Below, piece after piece: positions 43,330-52,536 of a DNA stretch of 64,000 bases. The stretch comes from Marinobacter sp. (GTDB lineage: Bacteria > Pseudomonadota > Gammaproteobacteria > Pseudomonadales > Oleiphilaceae). A program made the position numbers and the translations under genes. The notes beneath the pieces were generated by a model that was not told the DNA's origin, made no database searches, and saw only the letters and a program-made list of their open reading frames with translations. The stretch lies in NCBI GenBank assembly GCA_018402255.1, contig JAGYIS010000010.1, positions 186,001-250,000 of the forward strand. Reading direction: 5' to 3'. Position 1 is the first letter of the stretch, and each line of letters starts with the position of its first letter.

Positions 43330-43728
43330 TTACTCGCCTTTAATGGCTTTGGTCAACCCGGAAAACTTGCTGCTCAGAAACTGAAAACTGGCCTGGTAGT
43401 CCATGGCATTGCGCATGAACCGGCTTTGCTCTTCCTGGGCATCCACGGTGTTGCCGTCAATCGAAGGCTGGTGCGGCGTGCGGTACAAGAGCTCACCGTT
43501 AGCGCCAGGGCTGGACGTGTCCATGTGGCCGTGATGGGTTCTGTTCATAGACAGTCCGCTGACCGATTCCTGCGCTTGCTGCATCATCGCCTGAAAATCG
43601 ATGTCCCTGGCCTTGAAGCCCGGGGTATCTGCGTTGGCCAGGTTATTGGCCAGCACTTCGGCACGCTGAACCCGGGCCTGCAGTGCATGCTCGTGGATAC
43701 CAAGTGCCTTATCGAATGTAATTGCCAT
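43330..43728 (-). CDS. flgB: Flagellar proximal rod protein FlgB
   Basis: About 132 residues, beginning MAITFDKALGIHEHALQAR with VLANNLANADTPGFKARDIDF. It ends in the FlgB C-terminal helix FLSSKFSGLTKAIKGE. The ATG at 43728 is preceded by GGAGG; one codon upstream is an in-frame GTG. It is the first gene of the flgBCDEFGHIJKL transcript. The genes flgA, flgM and cheV/cheR, often upstream, are not here. Confidence 0.95.
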   Translation of the reverse strand: MAITFDKALGIHEHALQARVQRAEVLANNLANADTPGFKARDIDFQAMMQQAQESVSGLSMNRTHHGHMDTSSPGANGELLYRTPHQPSIDGNTVDAQEEQSRFMRNAMDYQASFQFLSSKFSGLTKAIKGE

Positions 43729-43801
43729 CACTGCCTCCGGAATTCTGCACCGACTGAAACTAACCCAACGGTTTGCCGGTTTTGCGTTCTTCCATAGTCA
43801 A

Positions 43802-43817
43802 AGCAAAGGCAATGCCA
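43802..43817 (-). promoter_or_regulatory. Sigma-54 promoter of the flgB operon
   Basis: On the minus strand 43817-43802 reads TGGCATTGCCTTTGCT. GG and GC are exactly 10 bases apart, and the match to TGGCAC-N5-TTGCW has one mismatch. The predicted start is near 43792, about 60 bases upstream of flgB. This fits the RpoN/FleQ control of hook-basal-body genes known in Pseudomonas and Vibrio. Confidence 0.85.
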
Positions 43818-44007
43818 GTTTCTTGAAGTCCTTGCAAGGCGGGAGGTTCGGGCAGGATTGTGCAGTTTTTGTGCGGCAATAATCGATGTCGGGGCCAAGG
43901 GGCGGCAATCTGCTTCCTGTGTCCGTTGAAGCAGTTGCCGTCTGGCCCCATGCAGGCGGGCTCAGCGCTTTACCAGGTTTCGCTTTGCCCCGGGCCAGAC
44001 CAGGTTT

Positions 44008-44545
44008 TCACAAACTGATCCGTCGCCGGCCGGGGCACCCCGGTTTCTCGGTCGCCACGGTACCGGTGTACAGAAAACCGATCACAGACTCACCGTCTTT
44101 CAGACCCAAGCCCTCATGAACACGAGGATGGTAAGCCACGCCGCCGGTGCGCCACATCGCGCCATAGCCGGCGTCGCTTAGCGCAAGCGACAGAAAGCTC
44201 ATGCCGGCCGCGGCCGACATCACCTGCTCAATGTCTGGAACCTTCGGATGGGCACGCGGCGATGCAATGCCAACAATAACCATCGGAGCCCTGAGCGGTG
44301 ACTTTCTGGCCTTCTCGATTTCCTGGTCCGTGGCTCCCTCCGGGCAGGTTTGGGCAAACAGCTCTCCCAGGGCAAGCCGGGCATCACCCTCTATCACCAG
44401 ATAACGCCAGGGTCGCAACAAAGCATGATCCGGCGCACGCGCTGCGCATTGAAATGCTGTTTCAACAACATCCCTGCGCTGGCGCTGGCGCTTGCAGTCG
44501 GGGTTCGGAGGATTTATCCAATAAAAATCGGGTCACTGACGTCAT
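44008..44545 (-). pseudogene. Nitroreductase family protein (YdjA-like), frameshifted as sequenced
   Basis: FMN-dependent nitroreductase of the YdjA type. ATG 44545 (MTSVTRFLLDKSSEPRL) has GGAG 7 bases upstream. The frame breaks at CCC 44472-44474. Removing one C joins QAPAPAQ to DVVETAFQCAARAPDHALL and gives 178 residues, close to YdjA (183). The rest reads RPWRYLVIEGDARLALG, KSPLRAPMVIVG and SDAGYGAMWRTGG. Without the repair only a 137-residue fragment from a TTG is visible. The substrate is unknown. Confidence 0.82.
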
Positions 44546-44695
44546 ACGGACTCTCCGTCAGAATGGCTGTAAAATAACCCTGAGGGCGAAGCAGCCTCAG
44601 CGAATTGTGGGTTCTACGTAATACTGTTAATCTTTCGTCGTAGACGCATTCAAACACAGCGTAATCAACAATTATAAAGAGTTCGGCGGCATACA

Positions 44696-45007
44696 ATGAG
44701 CGACCAACAAGCTTTTCGCAACTTCGAGGAGTTCTACCCATACTATCTGGAGGAGCACAGCGACATCACTTGTCGGCGTCTGCATTTTATTGGCAGCCTG
44801 CTGGTACTGATGGTTGCTGGCTGGGCCATCGCAAGCGGCAGCCTGATCTGGCTGTTGGCGGTGCCGGTCATCGGCTATGGTTTTGCCTGGGTAGGCCATT
44901 TCAAATTCGAAAAAAATCGTCCGGCAACATTTAAATACCCGCTCTATAGTCTGATGGGCGACTGGGTTATGTTCCGCGACATGCTGATCGGAAGGATCCG
45001 GTTCTGA
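44696..45007 (+). CDS. DUF962 (Mpo1-like) membrane protein
   Basis: A 103-residue DUF962/Mpo1-like protein. The family signature is seen in FEEFYPYYLEEHSDITCRRLHFIGS at the N-terminus and GYGFAWVGHFKFEKNRPATF further on. There are two membrane helices, about residues 33-50 and 53-68. Yeast Mpo1 is an Fe2+-dependent dioxygenase acting on 2-hydroxy fatty acids, and the conserved His residues of that site (H22, H30, H68 region) are present. The function in bacteria is not settled. The adenylate cyclase gene starts one base after its stop. Confidence 0.85.
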   Translation: MSDQQAFRNFEEFYPYYLEEHSDITCRRLHFIGSLLVLMVAGWAIASGSLIWLLAVPVIGYGFAWVGHFKFEKNRPATFKYPLYSLMGDWVMFRDMLIGRIRF

Positions 45008-45008
45008 C

Positions 45009-46448
45009 ATGATGAGCGCACCAGCGGACCTGCGCAACGCGGCCAGTGGCACAGGTAAACTGTCACCCGACGAGATACACGATCCCGCCGTAGCGATCCC
45101 GCCGATGCCGGATTACAACGGTCGCATTCTTGCTTACACCGCAACCGCTGCCATTATTGTCACAGGCGTCCTTCAGGGTATCTTCGAACAGCAACTCCTT
45201 TGGGTTGTCGCTGGCGCCCTGATCTGGCCGCACCTTGCGCACCTGCTTACCCGGCGCACGTTTCTTCGCCGGTCGCCCCGCATTCGTCAGAAAATGCTGT
45301 TCCTGGACTGCATTGTTGGCGGTGCCTTTATCGGCCTGATTGGGCTGATCGCCATTCCCTCAGTCTCCGTCATATTGATGCTGATGTTCAGCTGCCTGAT
45401 CGTCGGGGGTATCCGCCAATGGTTGTTCGGTACCGCCCTGATGTCTGCATCGCTGGCCGCCTCTGCGGCAACCCTCGGCGTTGCTGACAACCTCCAGTCA
45501 CCATTGCTCACCAGCATTATCGCGGTAGCTTCAACGGGTGCCTACATTTGCGTAACGGCCTACTACTCTCACCAACAGGCGCGGGCCCTGTTACTGGCCA
45601 AAACCCAAATCCAGAATCAACGTGAACAGTCCATTACCCTGTCCCACAAACTCTCCAAGTACCTGTCACCTCAAGTCTGGCAATCCATCTTTACCGGCGA
45701 GCGCGATGTCCGGCTCGAAACTCAGCGCAAAAAACTTGCCGTGTTTTTCTCTGACATCAAAGGCTTCACAGAACTGTCAGAAGAAATGGAACCCGAAGCC
45801 CTCACAGAACTGCTCAACCACTATTTTAACGGGATGTCTGAAGTCGCTTTGAGATACGGCGGCACCATCGACAAATTTGTCGGTGACTCCATCATGGTGT
45901 TCTTCGGCGATCCCACCAGTCGCGGCCAGCGGGAAGACGCCTTCGCCTGCGTGTCCATGGCCATCGACATGCGCAAACAGATGAAAATCATGCGCCAGAA
46001 ATGGCGCAGTCAGGGCATCAAAACACCCCTTGAGATTCGCATGGGCATCAGTACCGGCTACACCACCGTGGGTAACTTCGGCGCTGAAAACCGTATGGAT
46101 TACACCATCATCGGGAAGGAGGTAAACCTGGCAAGCCGCCTCGAATCACTCGCCGAGGCCGGTGAAATCCTGGTGTCTTACGAAACCTTCTCGCTGATCA
46201 AAGATCGCATCATGTGCCGCGACAAGGGTGAGATCACGGTCAAAGGTTTCGGCAAACCCGTCGCCATCTATGAGGTCGTCGATTTCCGGCGCGACATGGG
46301 GCCCCACCGCAGTTTTCTCGAACACGAACACAGCGGGTTTGCCATGTACCTGGATTCTGACAAAATCACCGAGCGGGAACGCAAAGCCGTTCTTGCCGCA
46401 CTGGAAGATGCAGCCGACCGGCTTCGCCAGGAAGAAGACTCCGAATAG
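45009..46448 (+). CDS. Membrane-bound class III adenylate cyclase, CyaB-like
   Basis: A 479-residue protein. The N-terminal membrane region (about 30-190, six hydrophobic segments, MASE2-like) is followed by a coiled linker and a class III cyclase domain (about 225-420). FFSDIKGFTELSEEM and FVGDSIMVFFGDP carry the two metal-binding Asp residues. IRMGISTGYTTVGNFG and MDYTIIGKEVNLASRLE follow. The architecture is that of Pseudomonas CyaB, which makes cAMP for Vfr. It probably shares a transcript with the upstream DUF962 gene. The sensed signal is unknown. Confidence 0.88.
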   Translation: MMSAPADLRNAASGTGKLSPDEIHDPAVAIPPMPDYNGRILAYTATAAIIVTGVLQGIFEQQLLWVVAGALIWPHLAHLLTRRTFLRRSPRIRQKMLFLDCIVGGAFIGLIGLIAIPSVSVILMLMFSCLIVGGIRQWLFGTALMSASLAASAATLGVADNLQSPLLTSIIAVASTGAYICVTAYYSHQQARALLLAKTQIQNQREQSITLSHKLSKYLSPQVWQSIFTGERDVRLETQRKKLAVFFSDIKGFTELSEEMEPEALTELLNHYFNGMSEVALRYGGTIDKFVGDSIMVFFGDPTSRGQREDAFACVSMAIDMRKQMKIMRQKWRSQGIKTPLEIRMGISTGYTTVGNFGAENRMDYTIIGKEVNLASRLESLAEAGEILVSYETFSLIKDRIMCRDKGEITVKGFGKPVAIYEVVDFRRDMGPHRSFLEHEHSGFAMYLDSDKITERERKAVLAALEDAADRLRQEEDSE

Positions 46449-46468
46449 AGCCTGCGGGGTTGTCCAGA

Positions 46469-47287
46469 CTACTGCCTGACCAATCTGGGACCTGCGTCAG
46501 CCTCCGGCTGGGTGCTGCGCACCGGGTTGATATCCAGTCCACCCCGACGGGTATAACGAGCGCACACCGTCAATTCCCGGGGCTCACAACGTGCCATCAG
46601 ATCGGTGAACAGAGTCTCCACACAATGCTCGTGAAAGTCCTGCTTCTGACGAAAGCTCACGATGTAACGCAGTAGTCCCGCACGATCGATCTTCTTGCCG
46701 CTGTAGTGGATAAACACACTTGCCCAGTCGGGCTGGCCTGTCACAGGGCAATTACTCTTTAACAGATGCGAACAGAGCTGTTCCGTCACGTCCTCAGCAC
46801 CGGTCACCAACGACTCGGCCGAATAGTCGTAAACCACGTTTTCAACCGGTTCATCATCAATCAGTTGATAACCTGCCGGCCGGCCTTCTGCTGGCGCAGC
46901 TTCATCCACACTGAACAAGGTCACCGATACCGCTGCACCGCAAGCGCTGGAGAGGTCAGCCGTAATGGTTTCAGCCACCTGGTCTACGGATGAGAACACC
47001 GCCTGATTGAGCGAGTTGAGATAAAGCTTCAGTGATTTGCTCTCGATGATGGATGGCGACGCCGCCGGAAACCGCAGCTCACCCCAGGCGACCGCTGGCA
47101 CACCACCCGGTCTGAGCCAGGAGATTTCCCAAGCCTGCCACAAGTCATCTCCAAACCACGGCCAGCGGCCATCCTGCAGACCGATGCGACCTCGATTTTC
47201 CGCCCGGGCCACCGGGAACAGAAGTGCCGGATCGTACTGATCCGGGTAGTCACTGGACTTGCCCAGCGGAGCGTTATGCAATGCCAT
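46469..47287 (-). CDS. queF: NADPH-dependent 7-cyano-7-deazaguanine reductase
   Basis: A 272-residue long-form QueF, which reduces preQ0 to preQ1 for queuosine synthesis. SIIESKSLKLYLNSLN is the QueF substrate motif. SNCPVTGQPDWASV holds the catalytic cysteine, and the QueF Glu is in the first of these motifs. Its product is the substrate of Tgt, encoded 16 kb away in this window. It is convergent with the cyclase gene. Confidence 0.95.
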   Translation of the reverse strand: MALHNAPLGKSSDYPDQYDPALLFPVARAENRGRIGLQDGRWPWFGDDLWQAWEISWLRPGGVPAVAWGELRFPAASPSIIESKSLKLYLNSLNQAVFSSVDQVAETITADLSSACGAAVSVTLFSVDEAAPAEGRPAGYQLIDDEPVENVVYDYSAESLVTGAEDVTEQLCSHLLKSNCPVTGQPDWASVFIHYSGKKIDRAGLLRYIVSFRQKQDFHEHCVETLFTDLMARCEPRELTVCARYTRRGGLDINPVRSTQPEADAGPRLVRQ

Positions 47288-47305
47288 AGTGATTCCTGCA
47301 GCCGG

Positions 47306-48079
47306 TCAGTGGCGAATCCCCTTGCCCCGGGCAAGCATACGCAATGCAATCGCCGCCAGCAGGACAATAAAGATCACAATCATACCAAGAGAAACAAATG
47401 GATTAACGTCTGAAACACCCAGGATGCCGAAACGAAACCCGTTCACCATATAAAGAATCGGGTTAATCATGGATGCGCCCTGCCAAAACGCTGGCAGCAT
47501 ATCGATGCTGTAGAACACGCCCCCCAGGTAGGTCAACGGGGTCAGCACAAAGGTGGGCACAATGGAGATGTCGTCAAACTTGGTCGCCAGCATGGCATTG
47601 ATAAAGCCACCCAGCGAAAACAGCGCCGAAGTCAGGATCACGGTTATAACAACCATCGGCAGGTTATAGATCGACAGCTGCGTAAATGCCAGCGACAACA
47701 AGGTAACCAACAGGCCAATGCTCAAGCCCCGGGCCATACCACCCGCCACATACCCCAACAAAATGGTCCAGTTTGGCACGGGCGACACCAGCAACTCCTC
47801 AATGCTGCGCTGAAACTTCATTGAGAAAAAGGACGACACCACATTGGCATAGGAGTTGGTGATCACCGCCATCATGATCAGCCCAGGCACAATAAACTGC
47901 ATGTAGTCGTAACCGCCCATCTCACCAATACGGGCACCGATCAGGTTGCCGAAAATGATGAAATACAAGGTCATGGTCACCGCCGGTGGCAACAGCGTTT
48001 GTGGCCAGATGCGGGTAAACCTGCGCACTTCGCGCAGCACAATGGTGCAAAAGGCCGTCCAGAGAGCTTGAGCCGTCAC
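47306..48079 (-). CDS. ABC-2 type transporter permease, YadH-like
   Basis: A 257-residue inner-membrane permease with six predicted helices and the ABC-2 signature TFVLTPLTYLGGVFYSIDMLPAFWQ. The start is GTG 48079, which overlaps the ATPase stop as GTGA. Together with the next gene it forms a YadGH-type exporter. The substrate is unknown. Confidence 0.9.
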   Translation of the reverse strand: MTAQALWTAFCTIVLREVRRFTRIWPQTLLPPAVTMTLYFIIFGNLIGARIGEMGGYDYMQFIVPGLIMMAVITNSYANVVSSFFSMKFQRSIEELLVSPVPNWTILLGYVAGGMARGLSIGLLVTLLSLAFTQLSIYNLPMVVITVILTSALFSLGGFINAMLATKFDDISIVPTFVLTPLTYLGGVFYSIDMLPAFWQGASMINPILYMVNGFRFGILGVSDVNPFVSLGMIVIFIVLLAAIALRMLARGKGIRH

Positions 48080-49026
48080 GCCTTTACCTCCGATGTCTTG
48101 CCCTCAACACGGGCGTTGTCTTCGACCATGCGCACAAAGAGTTCTTCCAGGCGATTCGCCTTGGTACGCATACTCATCACCTTGATGCCGTGGTTTTCCA
48201 GTTCAATAAACAGGGCGTTAAGCCCCTGACCTTTGCTGACCTCGGCCTCCAGTGCACCGTCGTCGTTGAGCGCACAATGAAACCCCGTCAACGCAGGCGC
48301 CTGTTCCAGAGGCTGTTCGGTATCGAGAACAAAGGTTTCAACGCTCAGCTGCTGCAGGAGTTCACGCTTCCCGGTATGGCGGATGATCTCGCCGTGATCG
48401 ATGATAGCGATGTTGCGACACAGCGCTTCGGCTTCTTCAAGATAATGGGTGGTCAGAATAATCGTCGTGCCCTGGCGGTTCATTTCTTCCAGAAACTGCC
48501 ACATCGAGCGTCGCAGCTCGATATCCACGCCGGCTGTCGGCTCATCCAGAATCAACAACCTTGGCTCATGTACCAATGCCCTGGCAATCATCAGGCGGCG
48601 CTTCATGCCCCCTGACAACATGCGGGATGGTGTGTCACGCTTGTCCCACAGCCCCAGCTTTTTCAGGTACTTCTCCGCAGAGATCCGGGCCTGCTTCAGC
48701 GGAATCCCGTAATAGCCTGCCTGAGTGGTAACAATGTCGATCACCTTCTCAAACTGATTGAAGTTAAATTCTTGCGGAACCACCCCCAGGTTGACCTTGG
48801 CACTGGAAAGCGCCGTGTCGATGTCATGGCCGAAAACCCGCACCGTGCCACCGGTTTTGTTAACCAGTGACGACACAATTCCCAGGGTGGTGGATTTGCC
48901 TGCTCCGTTTGGCCCGAGCAAGGCAAAGAAATCTCCCTCACGAACCTTAAGGTCGATCCCTTTCAAGGCCTGAAAGCCATCGCCATAGCTTTTAACCAGG
49001 CCTTCAATTTCCAGTGCGTAGGTCAT
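48076..49026 (-). CDS. ABC transporter ATP-binding protein, YadG-like
   Basis: About 316 residues. Walker A is GPNGAGKST, signature LSGGMKRR and Walker B LLILDEPTAGVD. The H-loop lies in LTTHYLEEAE, and a C-terminal extension of about 90 residues follows. The start at 49026 gives MTYALEIEGLVKSYG, the usual N-terminus. In-frame upstream starts at 49041 (ATG) and 49068 (TTG) add non-conserved residues and have no better ribosome site. It is coupled to the permease gene. Confidence 0.9.
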   Translation of the reverse strand: MTYALEIEGLVKSYGDGFQALKGIDLKVREGDFFALLGPNGAGKSTTLGIVSSLVNKTGGTVRVFGHDIDTALSSAKVNLGVVPQEFNFNQFEKVIDIVTTQAGYYGIPLKQARISAEKYLKKLGLWDKRDTPSRMLSGGMKRRLMIARALVHEPRLLILDEPTAGVDIELRRSMWQFLEEMNRQGTTIILTTHYLEEAEALCRNIAIIDHGEIIRHTGKRELLQQLSVETFVLDTEQPLEQAPALTGFHCALNDDGALEAEVSKGQGLNALFIELENHGIKVMSMRTKANRLEELFVRMVEDNARVEGKTSEVKA

Positions 49027-49277
49027 AACCAAACCATTCATTGATGTGGAAATCTGCCCCTCGGGCAAACTGTTAGAGTGCTATGTGATTGTGGCAGGCC
49101 AGTAAATTTCAAGGGCAGCCAGGGCAAAACCCACAGGCGTCAAACTCGCAAACTGAGACAGGATTCCCGATATACCACCGGCACCGTCCCTATAATGCAG
49201 TTACAACAACTTACAAAACACCTGCCATCGGCTTCCGGATGCGCCAGGTCTAACGCGAAGGGATTGTACGACACGCC

Positions 49278-50395
49278 ATGAGATTCGCTCATCTTACCCG
49301 CCTCTGTTTGCCATTTGCCGCTGCATTTCTTGTCACGGGTTGCCTGGATGACGGCGGCAGCTCTGGTGGTGATGACACCAATACCGGGCGAATCCATTAT
49401 CTGGGCGTTAGCGGCCTTTCCTATCAAACCGCCAGCCAATCCGGCACCACGGATGGTCAGGGCCGGTTCCGTTACTACCCCGGTGAATCCCTGTCACTGA
49501 AGGTCGGCAACCTGCCCATTATTGAAGGCGTGCCAGCTCAGGAATACGTCACCTTTCTGGAATTTTTGCCAGAAACCCGTGAACCGCTGCAATCTCCCGG
49601 TGTTGATGACGAAGAACTCAGAGACCATCGGCTGATCGAAGAGCAGCAATTTGGCAACACCACTCTGCTCAATATGACCCGATTTCTGATGGCGCTTAAC
49701 TGGAATCAGTTTGTCGCAGAGGGCCAGGGCATCGACATTCGATCAAGGGTCATCACGCAACTTAACGCCGCACTTAGCGACCCGAACCTGCCGAACAGTA
49801 TCGACTTTAACGTTAACCAGGCGGACTTTACGGCCGAAGACTCCCCGTCAACCGCCTGCTGGCCGCCATCTGTTTTTACCCGGAAGACGACGTTTTGTGT
49901 TCTGAGCCGCCAACCGATGACGAGATCAATAGCGCGCCGCCAAGACCGGAGAATGATGAAGACATTGATCCGGACGTGACCTACAGCGAAGACCTTCAAA
50001 GTCTCCGGGACCGCATTCTGCAGGCCGTACGCCAGATCGAAGACGCCGACAACGAGCGTGCAAGAACCTACTTGCGCAGGGAGTTGAACGCGATCACCCG
50101 GGAAGTCGGCCGCCGGTATTTCCTGGCAGACCACAAGGCGAATCATCCGGCCAGTGACACCAGCATCAAAACCATCCAGATACGCAAAATTGGCGGCAAT
50201 CCGTCACTCGGGCAACTGGAAGCGCTCAGTAAACGCGAGCAGGATGTGGTTATTCACTCGTGGAATTGGCAGGACGCCGACGTGGATTACTTTGTAGCAG
50301 GCTCAGCAGGGGGAGAATCCGAGTTACTGATTAACTTCCGCCCTGCCGATACGTATCGCTGGGTACGCAAACAAATCCGGGTGATTATCGATTGA
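49278..50395 (+). pseudogene. Lipoprotein of unknown function, frameshifted as sequenced
   Basis: Signal peptide with lipobox FLVTGC (Cys near residue 23), then an Asp/Gly-rich stretch DDGGSSGGDD as in exposed lipoproteins. The rest is mixed, with FRYYPGESLSLKVGNLPI and a charged C-terminal half (LRDRILQAVRQIEDADNE). The frame breaks near 49846-49847. Adding one G joins AEDSP to VNRLLAAICFYPEDD and gives 372 residues. I do not recognise the family; similar Marinobacter lipoproteins are sometimes labelled organic-solvent-tolerance proteins, which I cannot support here. It overlaps the end of the HD-GYP gene by 11 bases in a tail-to-tail arrangement. Confidence 0.75.
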
Positions 50396-51692
50396 TCAGA
50401 TTGCCGAAAGACCATCTGGACTCCGCACCGGTCACGTCCAGGCGGGACGGATCAAGCCCTTCGGTGCCATGGGGCAAGCAATCACGAACCGTCAGCGCCT
50501 CTGACGCCGGGCGAGATTCGTTATACCTGGCCAGATCAACGATCTTTGCAACCTTCAGGGGCCTGTGGTCCGATCCCTGCATCACCATCACCTTTGGCCA
50601 CAAGCGCCGTTCAGGCGAGTGTGATACCACCACCCCCCGCTGACCATCAGACAGCTCAACCAGAGACCCGGTCGGATAAACCCCGATAGACTGAATGAAC
50701 GCCTCAACCAGATCTTCCTGAAACTCGATATTGCGTACGTCATAAAGCAGTGCCACCGCTTTGGCCGGTGTCATCGGGTCCTGGCCGTCACGGGGAGCGG
50801 TCATGGACTCAAAAAACTCGGCAATTCCGGCCACCTTGGCCAGCAGCGCAATCCGGTCACCGCGAAGTCCCTGCGGAAATCCTGAACCGTTGTGGCGCTC
50901 GCGATGCCCCTGCACAACACTCATCACCGCCCGAGACAAGCCCGTGTGATCAAGCATCTCAACGCCCTTCACCACGTAGCTGCGATAGATGGCATATTCT
51001 TCCGGGTTCAGCTGGTGCTCACGGGCCAGCAGGTCTCTCGGTAAAGCCGTCTTGCCCACCTGAGACAACAGACAACCAACCCCAAGATGTTCCAGCAGAC
51101 CTTCGTTAAGGCCCAGCTGCCGACCGCACACCAGCGCCCAGACCGCAGTATTCAGTGCGTGGCGATAGATAAAATCATCATATTGGCGGGTTCGGCTCAA
51201 CCACAGCAACGCATTAGGCTGGCGCACAACACTGGCCACCATTTTGCGGGCAATATCCGCCGCCGGGCGCAGATCCGGCAATTGGCCGGCCTGTACCGAC
51301 GCAAACATTCGCTCCAGCGCCACCTCAGCATCATCAAGCAATCGGCGTGACGATTTCAGTTCTTTCTTGAGTGGCGTTGCCGTTTGATAAACCACCGGCT
51401 CGCGAATACTCAGTGGCGCCAGCTGAAGCTCTTCCCGACCGTTGCCCCGGTTACCGGCGACCCGGCGATAAGTACGCCCGGAACTCTTTGCAACGGCACT
51501 GGACTCGCGGGATTCCGCGACATCGACCATCACCCATTTACAGTGGGACACCAACGCACGCACATCGCTCTGAGAACGAATGTAAAAGCCCTGGATCGGG
51601 AAAGGTGTCTGGTGCCACGGCCGGTCGAGGTCTGACACAAACATGCCGACTTCCAGATCATGTACCGCTATTTTCTTCTGCTGGACGCCCAC
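50385..51692 (-). CDS. HD-GYP domain protein with degenerate active site
   Basis: About 435 residues. An N-terminal DUF3391-like domain (KIAVHDLEVGMFVSDLDRPW) is followed by a linker and an HD-GYP domain (about 145-350). The expected L-L-H-D-I-G-K appears as CLLSQVGK, so the HD pair is lost. The H-P-x2-G site is SYVVKG, and the H-H-E-R motif is HRERHNGSGFP. The RHALN helix and the GFP version of GYP are kept. It is therefore probably not an active c-di-GMP phosphodiesterase and may be a binding or scaffold protein. GTG 51692 is chosen as start because GAGGT lies just upstream; the longer reading starts at a TTG. Confidence 0.82.
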   Translation of the reverse strand: MGVQQKKIAVHDLEVGMFVSDLDRPWHQTPFPIQGFYIRSQSDVRALVSHCKWVMVDVAESRESSAVAKSSGRTYRRVAGNRGNGREELQLAPLSIREPVVYQTATPLKKELKSSRRLLDDAEVALERMFASVQAGQLPDLRPAADIARKMVASVVRQPNALLWLSRTRQYDDFIYRHALNTAVWALVCGRQLGLNEGLLEHLGVGCLLSQVGKTALPRDLLAREHQLNPEEYAIYRSYVVKGVEMLDHTGLSRAVMSVVQGHRERHNGSGFPQGLRGDRIALLAKVAGIAEFFESMTAPRDGQDPMTPAKAVALLYDVRNIEFQEDLVEAFIQSIGVYPTGSLVELSDGQRGVVVSHSPERRLWPKVMVMQGSDHRPLKVAKIVDLARYNESRPASEALTVRDCLPHGTEGLDPSRLDVTGAESRWSFGNLINR

Positions 51693-51834
51693 CGTGTACC
51701 TCGGCAAACCGGATTGTTTGAGAATTACAGTGTGCCACTTTGATGAGAAGACTCCATTACGTTTTGGTAGTCAATCGTCACCAAACCGCAACACAAGGTA
51801 ACTCAGATTTTCAGGCTGCAACGAAATGTAGCAA

Positions 51835-51850
51835 CGTGACAAAGATCACA
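51835..51850. promoter_or_regulatory. CRP/Vfr-like site upstream of the HD-GYP gene
   Basis: CGTGA-CAAAGA-TCACA, one mismatch from TGTGA-N6-TCACA, lies in the 176-base gap upstream of the HD-GYP gene (about 143 bases from its start). Vfr-type consensus positions match at about 13 of 18. Nothing else was found in this gap. Confidence 0.45.
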
Positions 51851-51868
51851 CACACGATGCTGCGCCGT

Positions 51869-52465
51869 TCAGTCGTCCTTACATTCATTTTGATTGAACG
51901 CGGGCAGACGAGCGCTGAGCGACCCCCTGGGAACCTTTCGGGCGTGAACCGTATAGGCCACAGGTGACGGTCGCAGATAATCGACGTTGACGACCTCATC
52001 GGCCCGCTTCACCGTTGCGTGAGCCGGCGCACAACTGACCAGCAACGAAAACCTGGCCCCGATGTCGGCAACGCGCGCAATATCCGCTGGCGATTGCACC
52101 AGCATACAGACATCGTTGGTTGTCGCCGGTCGCCCGGTCGCTGCAATCAGGTCCTGGCCCGCGTCACCACAGGCTCGCACGTCGCCAGAGCAGGCGCCAG
52201 CGTCATCATGGCTACGGTCGGTGATTCGCCAGACCCTGTCACTGCATTGGGTCTCCAGCCGGATCGGTGTTGCCTTGTCGTCCACAATCCACCAGTCCGG
52301 ATACTCGGCGCTCTGCCAGGACACCCTCACCTGCCGGGTTTCACCGCCTGAAGTCTCTGCAGGAAACATCGCATAATGGGTATGATAACTGGCGCAACCG
52401 TTGAGCCCGAGCAGCGACAGAATCGCCAGAGCCCATCCTGCACGCATAGTATGGAGGGTTGTCAT
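51869..52465 (-). CDS. Lipoprotein of unknown function
   Basis: About 198 residues with a signal peptide ending in lipobox LGLNGC (Cys near 24), then a tyrosine- and tryptophan-containing region (PDWWIVDDKATPIRLETQC) with several cysteines that could form disulfides in the periplasm. The start at 52465 has AAGGA upstream; an upstream reading from 52528 would place extra residues before the signal peptide. I do not recognise the family. Confidence 0.7.
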   Translation of the reverse strand: MTTLHTMRAGWALAILSLLGLNGCASYHTHYAMFPAETSGGETRQVRVSWQSAEYPDWWIVDDKATPIRLETQCSDRVWRITDRSHDDAGACSGDVRACGDAGQDLIAATGRPATTNDVCMLVQSPADIARVADIGARFSLLVSCAPAHATVKRADEVVNVDYLRPSPVAYTVHARKVPRGSLSARLPAFNQNECKDD

Positions 52466-52536
52466 CGAAAGCCGTCCTTTCAAAACGCTGACTGAAGGTG
52501 CTCCATTATCAGCATTGGGCAACGACATTCCACGGA

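Noticed and set aside
43760..43951. A 63-codon minus-strand frame upstream of flgB
   Set aside because: It covers the sigma-54 promoter and has no coding features.
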